This document shows positions 47,535 to 56,997 of a stretch of 64,000 nt of DNA, one piece after another. This stretch comes from DAITMV01 sp046318595. Lineage in GTDB: Bacteria; Pseudomonadota; Gammaproteobacteria; Burkholderiales; Burkholderiaceae_B. The position numbers and the translations under genes were made by a program. Every line of letters begins with the position of its first letter. Within the stretch, counting starts at the first letter, position 1. Below the pieces are notes generated by a model. The model did not search any database. It was not told the DNA's origin and saw only the letters and a list, made by a program, of their open reading frames with translations. The stretch is taken from contig JBKCTV010000023.1 of assembly GCA_046318595.1 (NCBI GenBank), positions 1-64,000 of the forward strand. Direction: 5' to 3'.

Positions 47535-48076
47535 GGCGACAATGTCGGCTCTTCGCCCCACCCCTGATGCTGCCCGATGAAATCGCAAAGGTCGCGCGCG
47601 GCCCCATGACCGGCCGGCCGACGAGCGATCCAATGTGCCTGGGCTAGGATACGCCCCGGCGCCGTGGACGTGGTCGCCGCGAAGCCGACTTGCTGCAGGG
47701 CCGGCAAATCTGGCCAGTCGTCGCCGAAAAACCCGCATTGCTCCCACGAGAGATCGAGCGCAATCCGGATTTCGTCGAGTGCGTCCCGTTTTTGTTTACA
47801 GGCCTGAACAACATGCGAAATACCCAGATCGTGCGCCCGCGCCTCGACGATCGAACTGTTTCGCGCCGTGATCCAGGCCACCGCAATGCCATTCTGTAAA
47901 AGCGACCGCAAGCCATGGCCGTCGAAAACGCAAAACCGCTTCATTGCTTCGCCGTCTCGACCAAAGTACAAGCCGCCGTCGGTCAGGGTGCCATCGACAT
48001 CGAAGCCCATCAGACGAACCCGAGCGGCACGTTGTTCGGCGCTAGCCGGGAGCATCGGGGAAAGGGCTGTTATCAT
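47531..48076 (-). CDS. kdsC: 3-deoxy-D-manno-octulosonate 8-phosphate phosphatase
   Basis: HAD-family phosphatase that makes Kdo for the LPS core. The 181-residue protein has the nucleophile motif FDVDGTLTDGGLYFGRDGE (first aspartate nucleophile), WITARNS, and GDDWPDLPALQQVG as the late metal motif. In Burkholderia the isomerase gene kdsD usually precedes it; here only 55 bp separate kdsC from the divergent antiporter gene, so kdsD is absent from this locus. Confidence 0.95.
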   Translation of the reverse strand: MITALSPMLPASAEQRAARVRLMGFDVDGTLTDGGLYFGRDGEAMKRFCVFDGHGLRSLLQNGIAVAWITARNSSIVEARAHDLGISHVVQACKQKRDALDEIRIALDLSWEQCGFFGDDWPDLPALQQVGFAATTSTAPGRILAQAHWIARRPAGHGAARDLCDFIGQHQGWGEEPTLSP

Positions 48077-48131
48077 GGGGAGCAGTATAACAAAGCCGGT
48101 TTCCCTTTAGCCATGAAAGTAAGCATAGAAC

Positions 48132-50126
48132 GTGCCTAACGCGCTCGAATTGACGCTGATTTTGCTGCTCGTGGCCGTTTTGGCGGTGACTTTGTTCAAG
48201 CGCAAAAAGTTGCCGGCGATGCTCGGCTATTTGTGCGCGGGCATCGTCATCGGTCCGCATGCCCTGGGACTGGTGCCGGATACGGACGAAACGCGCCATC
48301 TGGCGGAGTTCGGCGTCGTGTTCATGATGTTTTCGATCGGACTGGAGTTCAATCTCCCGAGGCTGCACGCCATGAGCCGTGTGGTGTTCGGTCTAGGGCT
48401 GGCGCAAGTGGCGGTCACTATGCTCGGTACTTTACTGCTGGGCTGGCTGCTCGGGTTTTTTTACGCCATCCCGGCTTATACCGTGTTTGTGCTGGCCGGT
48501 GCGGTCGCCATGTCGTCGACGGCGATCGCCAGCCGGATGTTGACCGAGCGTCTGGAGCTGGATACCCGCCATGGTCGGCAGGTCATGGGCATTCTGCTGT
48601 TTCAGGATTTGGCCGTCGTGCCCTTGTTGATCATCATCCCTGCGCTGGCCCAGCCTGCCGCCAAGCTGACGGTCATGTTGAGCTTCGCGGTACTGAAAGC
48701 GGCCATCGTCTTGGGCGTGATGCTGGTTTTCGGCCAAAAGCTGATCGGGCGCTGGATGACCTTCGTCGCGCGCAGCAAGTCGCAGGAGCTATTCGTTCTG
48801 AATGTGCTCTTGATGACGCTGGGTCTGGCTTGGCTGACCGATAAAGCCGGTCTGTCGCTGGCGCTGGGCGCTTTCGTCGCTGGTATTCTGATTGCCGAAA
48901 CCGAATACCGGCATCAGGTGGAAGAAGACATTAAACCGTTTCGCGATGTCTTGCTGGGCTTGTTTTTCGTGACGACCGGGATGCTGCTCAACCCGGTCGC
49001 GGTCTGGAATAACTGGTTCCTGGTTCTGATGCTGGCGATCGTGCCGGTGGCCGGCAAGTTTGTGTTGATCGCCGGGCTGGCGCGTATCTTCGGCGCGAAT
49101 GCCGGAACGGCGCTGCGCACGGCTTTGTACTTGTGCCAGGCGGGCGAGTTCGCCTTCGTCCTGCTGGTGCCGGCCGGGCAGTTAGGGCTGATTTCGGGGC
49201 CGTGGCTGGAGGTGATTACCGCGTCTATGCTCCTCTCGATGCTGGCCGCTCCTTTTCTGATTCAGCAGTCCGACCGGATCGTGCTGCGGCTGTCGAATCA
49301 GGAATGGCTGCAAAAGTCGTTGGATTTGCACCAGGTCGCGCAGCGCAGTCTTGGCAGCGAGCAACATGCGCTGATCTGCGGGTATGGTCGCAGCGGGCAG
49401 CATCTGGCACGGATTCTGGATCAGCAATCGATCGGCTATGTGGCGCTCGACCTCGACCCGGACCGTGTGCGCGAAGCGACGGTGGCCGGTGAGTCCGTCG
49501 TCTTCGGCGATGCGGTGCGGCGCGAAACCTTGGTGGCGGCCGGCTTGCTGCGCGCATCCTGTGTCGTGATCACGTTTTCCAATTTCCATGCCGCCGAAAA
49601 AGTGTTGTCGATGGCGCGGCAGTTAGCGCCGGCCGTCCCCGTCATCGTTCGTACCTACGACGAAACCGATTTGGAAAAACTGCGCGCCGCCGGCGCGACC
49701 GAAGTGGTGCCCGAAGTGCTCGAAGGTAGTTTGATGCTCGGTTCGCAGGCCCTCATGCTGATGGGCGTGCCGATGGTGCGGGTGGTGAGGCAGATTCGCT
49801 CGATCCGCGAATCGCGCTATTTAATGTTTCGCGGGGTGTTTCGTGGGATCGACGACGAAGCGGATACGCCCGAGCATCAATGGGAGCGGCTGCATTCGGT
49901 GGAGCTGCCGGCAGGCGTCGCCTCGATTGGTTTGGCGCTTGGGTTGCTTGGCCTCGATGGGCTTGGCGTCAGTGTCGCAGCCTTGCGGCGGCGCGGCATC
50001 CGAGGCACCGATCCGGGGCCGAACATCGAGTTGGCGGCGGGCGACGTACTTATTCTGAAAGGATCGCCGGCCGCGCTGGCGAAGGCGGAAAGCCGCTTGT
50101 TGGCAAAGAGTCGGCGGGGGGGCTGA
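48132..50126 (+). CDS. KefB/KefC-type monovalent cation:proton antiporter
   Basis: A 664-residue CPA2-family transporter. The N-terminal half (about 1-385) has about 12 membrane segments with the family's EFGVVFMMFSIGLEF and AMSSTAIASRML. It is followed by a cytoplasmic RCK N-terminal domain (HALICGYGRSGQHLARIL, about 415-530) and a TrkA-C domain (about 575-655). Glutathione-gated K+ efflux is the usual role of KefB/C, but the ligand here is unknown. The start is GTG with a weak ribosome binding site. Confidence 0.93.
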   Translation: MPNALELTLILLLVAVLAVTLFKRKKLPAMLGYLCAGIVIGPHALGLVPDTDETRHLAEFGVVFMMFSIGLEFNLPRLHAMSRVVFGLGLAQVAVTMLGTLLLGWLLGFFYAIPAYTVFVLAGAVAMSSTAIASRMLTERLELDTRHGRQVMGILLFQDLAVVPLLIIIPALAQPAAKLTVMLSFAVLKAAIVLGVMLVFGQKLIGRWMTFVARSKSQELFVLNVLLMTLGLAWLTDKAGLSLALGAFVAGILIAETEYRHQVEEDIKPFRDVLLGLFFVTTGMLLNPVAVWNNWFLVLMLAIVPVAGKFVLIAGLARIFGANAGTALRTALYLCQAGEFAFVLLVPAGQLGLISGPWLEVITASMLLSMLAAPFLIQQSDRIVLRLSNQEWLQKSLDLHQVAQRSLGSEQHALICGYGRSGQHLARILDQQSIGYVALDLDPDRVREATVAGESVVFGDAVRRETLVAAGLLRASCVVITFSNFHAAEKVLSMARQLAPAVPVIVRTYDETDLEKLRAAGATEVVPEVLEGSLMLGSQALMLMGVPMVRVVRQIRSIRESRYLMFRGVFRGIDDEADTPEHQWERLHSVELPAGVASIGLALGLLGLDGLGVSVAALRRRGIRGTDPGPNIELAAGDVLILKGSPAALAKAESRLLAKSRRGG

Positions 50127-50245
50127 GTTTTTCAGCGCTGTCCCCGTTGGTCCGAACCCCCACCATACCAAACAAAACGACTCTCGCCGGCGAGCCAACT
50201 GCGTTATGATCGTCGTTTGGTTCGACTACTTATAAGTTAGGAAGC

Positions 50246-51088
50246 ATGGTGAGTTGGTTGCTGATGCGGCGCAGCGTCCTGCCCGGGTTCAACATGAGTC
50301 TCGGTTTTGCGCTTTTGTATTTGAGTTTATTGGTGTTTCTACCGATGGCTGCTTTGGTCGCCAAAGCGACTAGCCTGGGCTGGAGCGGTTACTGGCAGAT
50401 CGTCAGCGATCCGCGTGTACTCGCCAGTCTGCGGCTGAGTTTCGGCGCGTCTTTCGCCGGTGCCGTGCTCAACAGCCTGTTTGGATTCATGCTGGCATGG
50501 TGCCTGGTGCGGTACAGCTTTCCCGGGCGTTCGCTGGTCGATGCCCTGATCGATCTGCCGTTCGCGTTGCCCACCGCCGTGGCGGGGATCGCGCTGACGG
50601 CGATTTATGCGCCGAACGGCTGGATTGGCAATTTGCTCGCACCTTATGGCATCAAGGTCGCGTTTACGCCGTTGGGCGTGGCGATTGCGCTGAGTTTCAT
50701 CGGGCTGCCGTTCGTCGTCCGGTCGGTACAGCCGATTCTCGAAGACATGGAAACCGAATACGAAGAGGCGGCGGCAAGCCTGGGCGCCAGCCGCTGGCAG
50801 AGCTTCGTCAAGGTGCTGTGGCCGGCCCTGGTGCCTGGCTTGCTGACCGGCTTCGCCCTGGCGTTTGCGCGGGCCGTCGGCGAATACGGCTCAGTGATTT
50901 TCATTGCAGGTAACATTCCTTATGTTTCTGAGATCACGCCTTTGCTGATCATTACTCGCCTCGAACAGTACGATTATGCGGGGGCCACTGCGATTGCGAC
51001 CATCATGCTGCTGATTTCCTTCGTGCTTTTGCTGGCGATCAACGCCTTGCAGTATTGGAGCCTGAACCGGCACGGCGGGGGGCGCTGA
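50246..51088 (+). CDS. cysT: Sulfate/thiosulfate ABC transporter permease CysT (CysU)
   Basis: One of two permeases of the sulfate/thiosulfate importer. The 280-residue protein has about six membrane segments and the EAA loop [27 protein letters not shown] precedes the ATG. Upstream, 119 bases separate it from the antiporter gene with no periplasmic-binding-protein gene between. It overlaps cysW by one base (TGATG). Confidence 0.95.
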   Translation: MVSWLLMRRSVLPGFNMSLGFALLYLSLLVFLPMAALVAKATSLGWSGYWQIVSDPRVLASLRLSFGASFAGAVLNSLFGFMLAWCLVRYSFPGRSLVDALIDLPFALPTAVAGIALTAIYAPNGWIGNLLAPYGIKVAFTPLGVAIALSFIGLPFVVRSVQPILEDMETEYEEAAASLGASRWQSFVKVLWPALVPGLLTGFALAFARAVGEYGSVIFIAGNIPYVSEITPLLIITRLEQYDYAGATAIATIMLLISFVLLLAINALQYWSLNRHGGGR

Positions 51089-51972
51089 TGTTGTTCGCTA
51101 AACCTACCCGTTACGAAAAGCTGGCGGCCACCCAGGATCCGGGCTGGCTGAAATACCTCCTGCTTATACTGGCGCTGGCTTACTTTGCGCTGATGCTTGT
51201 GGCGCCATTGCTGACAGTATTCTTCGAGGCCCTGCGCAAGGGCTGGCAGGTCTATCTGGCGGCGCTGGTCGAGCCCGACGCCTGGGCGGCGATCAAGCTG
51301 ACGCTGTTCGCCGCGGCGATCGCTGTGCCCCTGAACCTGGTGTTTGGCGTTGCGGCGGCGTGGGCGATCGCGAAGTTCGAGTTTCGCGGCAAACAGCTGC
51401 TGCTAACCCTGATCGATTTGCCATTCTCGGTTTCGCCGGTCATCGCCGGGCTGATGTTCGTGTTGCTGATGGGCTCGAACGGCTGGTTCGGGCCATGGCT
51501 GGTGGCGCACGACATCAAGGTGTTGTTCGCCGCGCCGGCGATCGTCATTGCGACGGTATTCATCACGCTGCCGTTCGTTGCCCGCGAGCTGATTCCGCTG
51601 ATGCAGTCACAGGGGCAGCAGGAGGAGGAGGCCGCGCTGGTGTTGGGCGCGTCGGGTTGGCGAATGTTTTTCAAGGTGACGCTGCCCAATATAAAATGGA
51701 GTTTGTTGTACGGTGTCATTTTGTGCAATGCACGGGCCATGGGCGAATTTGGTGCGGTGTCGGTGGTGTCTGGCCACATCCGTGGGCAAACCAATACGAT
51801 GCCGCTGCACGTGGAAATTTTGTACAACGAGTATCAGTTCGCGGCGGCGTTTGCCGTGGCATCGTTGCTGGCGTTGCTGGCACTGGTGACGCTGGTCGTC
51901 AAAGCTGTCATCGAACGCCTGGGCGAGCTGCGCCATACCCATCTAACGACCCGTCCGGGAGAAAAACCATGA
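51088..51972 (+). CDS. cysW: Sulfate/thiosulfate ABC transporter permease CysW
   Basis: Second permease of the sulfate importer, 294 residues, about six membrane segments, with the EAA loop [49 protein letters not shown] is a well-known CysW segment. Its start overlaps the cysT stop and its stop overlaps the cysA start, so the three should be made in fixed ratio. Confidence 0.95.
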   Translation: MLFAKPTRYEKLAATQDPGWLKYLLLILALAYFALMLVAPLLTVFFEALRKGWQVYLAALVEPDAWAAIKLTLFAAAIAVPLNLVFGVAAAWAIAKFEFRGKQLLLTLIDLPFSVSPVIAGLMFVLLMGSNGWFGPWLVAHDIKVLFAAPAIVIATVFITLPFVARELIPLMQSQGQQEEEAALVLGASGWRMFFKVTLPNIKWSLLYGVILCNARAMGEFGAVSVVSGHIRGQTNTMPLHVEILYNEYQFAAAFAVASLLALLALVTLVVKAVIERLGELRHTHLTTRPGEKP

Positions 51973-52733
51973 GTATTCGTGTCGATCGTATCAACAAACG
52001 TTTCGGCGCTTTCACCGCGCTGGACGATGTCACCCTGGAGTTTCCGGCCGGCCAACTGGTGGCCTTGCTGGGGCCGTCGGGCTGTGGCAAGACGACCTTG
52101 CTGCGGGTGATCGCGGGTCTCGAACACGCGGACAGCGGCCGCGTGTTTCTGGAGGAGGAGGACGCTTCCCAGCTGCATGTGCGCGAGCGGCAGGTCGGTT
52201 TCGTGTTTCAGCACTATGCTTTGTTCCGGCACATGGATGTGTTCGAGAATGTCGCGTTCGGGTTGCGGTGCAAGCCACGTAAAGTAAGGCTTTCCGAAGA
52301 CCGGATTCGTGCGCGTGTCATGGAGCTGCTCAAGCTCGTGCAGCTCGACTGGCTGGCCGACCGCTTCCCGGCGCAGTTGTCGGGCGGGCAACGGCAGCGG
52401 ATCGCGCTGGCCCGCGCCTTGGCCGTGGAGCCGCGGGTTTTGCTCCTGGACGAGCCGTTCGGTGCGCTCGACGCGAAGGTGCGCAAGGAGTTGCGCGCCT
52501 GGCTGCGGCGTTTGCACGACGAGCTGGGCATCACGAGTATTTTCGTGACGCACGATCAGGACGAGGCGATGGAAGTGGCCGACCAGGTGGTGCTCATGAA
52601 CCATGGCAAGGTCGAGCAGATCGGTTCGCCGCGCGCGGTGCTGGAGCAGCCGGCGAGCGACTTCGTGCGCTGGTTCCTGAGCCATGAGGAAGGCGCCGAG
52701 CCGGTGAACGTTCAGTCGGTGCGCGCCGCATGA
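51969..52733 (+). CDS. cysA: Sulfate/thiosulfate ABC transporter ATPase CysA (short form)
   Basis: ATPase of the sulfate importer. The core is complete: Walker [10 protein letters not shown] at 35-43, Q-loop [12 protein letters not shown], signature [15 protein letters not shown], Walker [13 protein letters not shown], and the switch histidine in [11 protein letters not shown]. It ends at 254 residues soon after [11 protein letters not shown], whereas CysA proteins usually reach 350-365 with a C-terminal TOBE-like regulatory domain. cysB starts inside the stop codon, so no remnant of that domain lies downstream. Confidence 0.94.
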   Translation: MSIRVDRINKRFGAFTALDDVTLEFPAGQLVALLGPSGCGKTTLLRVIAGLEHADSGRVFLEEEDASQLHVRERQVGFVFQHYALFRHMDVFENVAFGLRCKPRKVRLSEDRIRARVMELLKLVQLDWLADRFPAQLSGGQRQRIALARALAVEPRVLLLDEPFGALDAKVRKELRAWLRRLHDELGITSIFVTHDQDEAMEVADQVVLMNHGKVEQIGSPRAVLEQPASDFVRWFLSHEEGAEPVNVQSVRAA

Positions 52734-53674
52734 ATTTTCAGCAGCTCCGGATCGTGCGCGAGGCCGCGCGGCGTAAGTTCAACTTCACCGATGTGGCCGG
52801 TGCGCTCTACACCTCGCAGTCGGGCGTCAGTAAGCATATCAAGGACCTGGAGGATGAGCTCGGCATCGAAATCTACATGCGGCGAGGCAAACGCATCGTC
52901 GGCATGACCGAGCCTGGCAAGGAGTTGCTGGTGATCGTCGAGCGTATGCTGGCCGACGCCCAGAACATCCGCAAGCTTGCCGAGAACTTTTCCAGTCAGG
53001 ACAGCGGGCAGTTGATCGTCGCGACAACACATACACAGGCGCGTTATGTGTTGCCGAAAGTCGTCAGTGCTTTCAAAGCCCGTTTCCCGGCCGTGCATCT
53101 GATGCTGCATCAGGGCAGCCCGCAGGAAATCGGCCAGATGCTGCTCAACGGCGAGGCCGACATCGGTATTGCGACCGAGCGTCTGGCCGAAGTCGCTGAG
53201 TTGGCGACGTTTCCGTTTTACGAGTGGCACCACGGAGTGTTGATTCCCGAGGGACACCCTTTATTGGCGTGTATCGAGGCAACGGGCGGGCTGCGACTCG
53301 AAGACCTGGCGCACCACCCGCTCGTGACCTATCACGAGGGGTTCACCGGCCGGGCATCGATCGACGGTGCCTTTCAGCGGGCGCGCTTGACGCCGGACAT
53401 CGTCATGTCGGCACTCGATGCGGATGTCATCAAGGCGTATGTCGAGCTTGGCCTGGGCATCGGCATCGTGGCACCGATGGCGTTCGACGCGCAGCGCGAC
53501 CGCGGCCTGCGGCTGGTGGATGGCGGCGCGTTGTTCGACGCCAACCAAACGGTGATCGCGGTGCGGCGCGCGCATTATCTGCGAGGTTTCGGTTATGCCT
53601 GGTTAGAAATGTGCAACCCGGAGCTCACGATGGCGTCGGTTCGGCAGACGCTGCAGCCAACGGTCGATGTTTGA
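52730..53674 (+). CDS. cysB: LysR-type regulator CysB
   Basis: Regulator of sulfur assimilation that responds to O-acetylserine/N-acetylserine. The 314-residue protein has the N-terminal helix-turn-helix ([18 protein letters not shown] ... [18 protein letters not shown]) and the CysB effector domain with [13 protein letters not shown] and [12 protein letters not shown]. It is the last gene of the cysTWA unit, so it probably controls its own operon. A minus-strand terminator follows. Confidence 0.96.
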   Translation: MNFQQLRIVREAARRKFNFTDVAGALYTSQSGVSKHIKDLEDELGIEIYMRRGKRIVGMTEPGKELLVIVERMLADAQNIRKLAENFSSQDSGQLIVATTHTQARYVLPKVVSAFKARFPAVHLMLHQGSPQEIGQMLLNGEADIGIATERLAEVAELATFPFYEWHHGVLIPEGHPLLACIEATGGLRLEDLAHHPLVTYHEGFTGRASIDGAFQRARLTPDIVMSALDADVIKAYVELGLGIGIVAPMAFDAQRDRGLRLVDGGALFDANQTVIAVRRAHYLRGFGYAWLEMCNPELTMASVRQTLQPTVDV

Positions 53675-53680
53675 TGTTTC

Positions 53681-53717
53681 CAAAAAGCCGATGCATTTTA
53701 TTGGAGTACATCGGCTT
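53681..53717 (-). terminator. Terminator of the pilus operon
   Basis: AAGCCGATG (53685-53693) pairs with CATCGGCTT (53709-53717), 9 bp with a 15-base loop. On the minus strand the stem leads into a short T run (CGGCTTTTTGG). It lies just past the last pilus gene and faces the cysB 3' end. Confidence 0.65.
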
Positions 53718-53726
53718 CGCGCTGAA

Positions 53727-54389
53727 TCACTGCAGCAGATAGACCCCCGCGCAGTTGCGCGGATTGGCAGCTTCGTTCCAGCCGGTGGTGGTCATGCAGG
53801 CCGCATAGCTTTCAGCACCGGAAGCGCGAAATGCGCCTGTTCGTGGGTTGCCGTCGTCAAGTTTGCGGTCGAGCTCGGCGAGCTGCTTGGCGGGTACCTG
53901 CTCGCCGGTCGAGGCTTCAAGTGCGGCGCTTTCGGTGCCGGTTTTGGCGCGGGTCGTTCCTGTGGCTACGGTCAATGTGCCGCCGAAAGCCGTTGCCGGA
54001 CAGGTGGTTTTCGGGCACAGACCGCTGATCTCGGTTGCCGTAAAGTTGCCTTTGATGAGCCCGGCTCCTGATAAATGCGCAAACACCCGGCCCGCTTCGG
54101 CGGCGTTGTCGATCGCGCCCGAGTCGTCGCCAGCGCCGCCTGGTACCGCCGCGTTGGGATTCGAGAAGTCGCCCGGTAAGGCGCCGAATTTGGCTTCGAA
54201 CGCAGAGACGGCAGTGTCCAAGCCCTGTAGCTGATCGATCACTCCCTGGACCCGTGACGACAGCAAAAGCTCACGGCCCTTCAAAAATCCGCCCGCTAGA
54301 ATGGCGACGATGCTCAGCGCGATCGCCAGCTCCAGTAAAGAAAATCCACGTTGCTGGGATGGCCGGAAACGGTACGACAAAGTCTTCAT
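53727..54389 (-). CDS. Type IV prepilin-like protein
   Basis: A 220-residue class III signal protein, probably the main pilin of the operon. The leader ends QQRG before FSLLELAIALSIVAILAGG; cleavage is expected after Gly15, with Glu20 as the +5 residue needed for methylation and assembly. The globular part contains FEAKFGALPGDFSNPNAA and three cysteines (CPKTTC, and a late YAAC plus NCAG) that could make the D-region disulfide. It is the last gene of the operon, with a terminator behind it. Confidence 0.85.
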   Translation of the reverse strand: MKTLSYRFRPSQQRGFSLLELAIALSIVAILAGGFLKGRELLLSSRVQGVIDQLQGLDTAVSAFEAKFGALPGDFSNPNAAVPGGAGDDSGAIDNAAEAGRVFAHLSGAGLIKGNFTATEISGLCPKTTCPATAFGGTLTVATGTTRAKTGTESAALEASTGEQVPAKQLAELDRKLDDGNPRTGAFRASGAESYAACMTTTGWNEAANPRNCAGVYLLQ

Positions 54390-54408
54390 GACAACTCCTA
54401 AAAAAGTA

Positions 54409-55140
54409 TTAAGGCAAAACGCCGGACTGCAACCACAGCCAGATCAGTCGTTCATAGCTCAGCCAGCGCACTTGTAAAGGCGTGGTGTGTTTGGCGTCGA
54501 CGAGAAACAGACGTTGACTGGTCTGGTTGTGGTTCTGGATGGCGAGCGAGGTGGCGGCGTTCGGTGGCACGAGCACCAGCACGGCGGTAGCGCCGAGCGG
54601 CGGTGTGCTGCACAAGCGGTCGCCCGCGGCTGGAATGCCTGCATTTGCATCGCAAAGTTGATAAGCTGGCGCGCCCAGTGGTGAGGCTGTACCAAACAAA
54701 CTCGGGACATTGAAAATCGCTTTGCTGAGCTGCTCCAAAAAAATACTGCGGATCGCATACGGCCGGGTGAGCGTGCTTGCCAACGGCGCACCGAGTGTGC
54801 TTAAGCCGGCGACATGCCAACGCCATCCCTGTTGGGCCGGCGGTAAACCGAGTGTCCTCCAGGGAACGAAGCCGTGTTCGCCGGCGCAATCATCGAGTGC
54901 CGCGGTCAAGCTCTCCTGGCCGCTGTCGGTGGCGGCTGGGCAGGGCAGACGTCCATGGGTCACGGCGAAACCTTCGGCTGCCTGCATGACACCATCGGCA
55001 AGTGCCCGCTCGGTTTGACTCGTGGACAGCGACTGTAGGGGTTTGATGACTGGAAATAAAGTCATCGTCAGCACGCCTACGATGCTCAGGGCAATCGCGA
55101 TTTCGAGCAGCAGCATGCCCGGTTGCCGACGGTATTTCAT
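54409..55140 (-). CDS. Prepilin-like minor pilin
   Basis: A 243-residue protein with a class III leader: QPG before MLLLEIAIALSIVGVL, with cleavage after Gly8 and glutamate at +5. Near residue 63 it has GRLPCPAATDSG and then GFVPWRTLGLP; the same LPCP ... G-x-P-W/V-R-x-L block occurs in the larger protein upstream, so the two share a domain. It is likely a minor pilin or pseudopilin. It overlaps its upstream neighbour by 4 bp. Confidence 0.8.
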   Translation of the reverse strand: MKYRRQPGMLLLEIAIALSIVGVLTMTLFPVIKPLQSLSTSQTERALADGVMQAAEGFAVTHGRLPCPAATDSGQESLTAALDDCAGEHGFVPWRTLGLPPAQQGWRWHVAGLSTLGAPLASTLTRPYAIRSIFLEQLSKAIFNVPSLFGTASPLGAPAYQLCDANAGIPAAGDRLCSTPPLGATAVLVLVPPNAATSLAIQNHNQTSQRLFLVDAKHTTPLQVRWLSYERLIWLWLQSGVLP

Positions 55141-56447
55141 TGCCGGGTTCCCAGGCTGCGGACAGCGGTCACGTCATGCAGAGGCGGACCGGCAAATCGA
55201 CGCGGCAGCGGGCGCAGCAGGGAGGGTGCGGTATCGACATCACCCGTCAAAAGACTGCTTTGCGCATTCGACCCCGCTGCGAAGCGTGTCGGTTGCCAGG
55301 CAAGGCGCAGCATCGACCGTTGCGTCTCGGGCAGGTAAGTCGGCCATCCAAAGCGACAAGTACAGGGTGAAGATTTGGTCGATAATGGACAGGTGTCGTT
55401 GCGGCTGACTTGGCATGACTGACCGGCCAGCGGCTGGGGGCTGAAAAGTCCGATGGGCCAGTGCGTCTTGAGCCAGGCGGGTCCTTTGAACGCACAAATT
55501 TCCCCGGCTGCGGCGTTGCACTCGGATAAGCCATCAACTGCGTGACAGATGCCTGCCGCCGATGTCGCATCGCACGGTGCTGCCGATTGCCAGGTCGCGT
55601 TGGCATTGCATTGGCAGCTGCATCGCAGCTGCGTGCAGCTACATTGACAAGCAGGCTCTTGTGCTTGAAAAACGGTGCCGTCTGCTTGCAGTTGCGGCGT
55701 GATAGCGGGGTTAGCCATGCCGCTGGGTTGATTGTTCAACCAGAGACGCAAGTTTTGCGCGAGGCCGACCCGGTTTTTTAAATACAAAACGTCCAGCCAC
55801 ACCGGTTGCTCGATGAGCCGATAAGGCTCGCCCGCCATCCATTGTCGTGCAACCGACGTTTTCGTCAAACTCGCACCGATGATCGCCACGGTCTGATCGC
55901 TGACGACCCGGCCGCGGCCATCGACGATCCGCAGCAGCTTGCCGCTGGGCAGCGTTGTGCCCTGGCCAACGGCGTCGGCTTGAAAAACACCCGGCGCAAC
56001 GGCATAGTGCAGTCGTGCGTTGTCCGTCAAGTTGGCCTGCACGCTGATCGGCAGCGGCACTGCCTGGACGAAGCGCCCGCCGGCTACCAGTGAACGGACC
56101 GGTATCAGTCCTGAATTGCTGGTGAACGTATCGCACGGCGTATCCGCCGTGCCGTCGCCGTCTTTGTCGGGGCACGGCAATTCGGCGTAATAGCTATTGA
56201 CGTTATAGCCTTGAACGGCGAGATAGCCGAGCAGGCCGTCGCGTAAGCCCTGCATGTTCCGCTCGAGCGCTGCTTGGCTTGAGGTGGGCAGTATCAAGGC
56301 TTGCCGCGCATGCAAACGGTCCCGTATGGCGGGAATGTTCAGCAGGGCAATTATGGCCGTGACCAAGGCCATGCAGGTCAGCAGCAACACCGCTCCCTTC
56401 GCGCGCAGTATGACGAAAGCGGTGTCAGCGCCATTGATCGGTTTTGA
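55137..56447 (-). CDS. Cysteine-rich pilin-like protein (PilX-type N-terminus)
   Basis: A 436-residue protein with an N-terminal hydrophobic helix starting RAKGAVLLLTCMALVTAIIAL, like PilX-type minor pilins, without the +5 glutamate. It carries the LPCP block with a DKDGDGTAD sequence, a DxDxDG calcium-loop pattern, near residue 95. Further on (about 267-364) 14 cysteines gather, beginning with a CxCxC-x4-CxCxC cluster, a rare density for a pilus protein. A role at the pilus tip or in adhesion is inference. An ATG 8 codons upstream is an alternative start. Confidence 0.7.
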   Translation of the reverse strand, partial: SKPINGADTAFVILRAKGAVLLLTCMALVTAIIALLNIPAIRDRLHARQALILPTSSQAALERNMQGLRDGLLGYLAVQGYNVNSYYAELPCPDKDGDGTADTPCDTFTSNSGLIPVRSLVAGGRFVQAVPLPISVQANLTDNARLHYAVAPGVFQADAVGQGTTLPSGKLLRIVDGRGRVVSDQTVAIIGASLTKTSVARQWMAGEPYRLIEQPVWLDVLYLKNRVGLAQNLRLWLNNQPSGMANPAITPQLQADGTVFQAQEPACQCSCTQLRCSCQCNANATWQSAAPCDATSAAGICHAVDGLSECNAAAGEICAFKGPAWLKTHWPIGLFSPQPLAGQSCQVSRNDTCPLSTKSSPCTCRFGWPTYLPETQRSMLRLAWQPTRFAAGSNAQSSLLTGDVDTAPSLLRPLPRRFAGPPLHDVTAVRSLGTRQ

Positions 56448-56997
56448 CATCGTAGTACTGGCGGCGGCCATTCTCGAAAAATATCCAGCTCTCCCTTGCT
56501 GCGGGCCGCTGCGGCTGGGGGATCGCAGTGGCGCCGGGCGGTGCAGAAGTGGTTTGGGGGAAAATCGTCAAGGCCGCGAATGCGTCGGCATCGGGCTGCT
56601 CTTCTGAATGTGCATTTGGCGCATGCGGTTGCGAAACCGGCTGGCACCGCGCGTACAGGACGTCGACACGAAAGATCAAACAGCTTTGCAACACGCTTTC
56701 GCCTTCGTTCATGGCTTTGAACAAAACTTGCCAAAGCTGTTGCTCGGCGTTCGCGCGAAACCAACGCTCCGGTAATGAAGCGGGCTGGAGATCGACTGTT
56801 TTAGGGGCAGCAGCGATGCGGTTTGGCACAGAGGGCAAACCCAAGGAGGGCAGAACCAGCGGCCATGCGGTGCGTATCGCCACATGCGCCACCAGGCTCA
56901 AAGTGACCATGGCCAGAAAAATGAATGCCGCGTATGACAGCCGCCAAACGAGCAACTGGCGGCCCAACAAACGGCCCTCGTCGATTCGTATTGTCAT
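56425..56997 (-). CDS. Pilus inner-membrane component (PilO/GspM-like by position)
   Basis: A 190-residue bitopic protein: short cytoplasmic start, one membrane helix at about 22-46, then a periplasmic domain that ends in a Pro/Ala-rich linker and ENGRRQYYDVKTDQWR. No family match is visible. Its order after the GspL-like gene and its topology suggest it acts as the GspM/PilO-like partner in the assembly platform. It overlaps the upstream gene by 4 bp. A frame open 46 codons upstream is not supported. Confidence 0.6.
   Translation of the reverse strand: MTIRIDEGRLLGRQLLVWRLSYAAFIFLAMVTLSLVAHVAIRTAWPLVLPSLGLPSVPNRIAAAPKTVDLQPASLPERWFRANAEQQLWQVLFKAMNEGESVLQSCLIFRVDVLYARCQPVSQPHAPNAHSEEQPDADAFAALTIFPQTTSAPPGATAIPQPQRPAARESWIFFENGRRQYYDVKTDQWR

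Noticed and set aside
52734..52900. Frameshifted remainder of the CysA C-terminal domain
   Set aside because: This stretch encodes the CysB N-terminus without interruption and no TOBE-like sequence appears in other frames.
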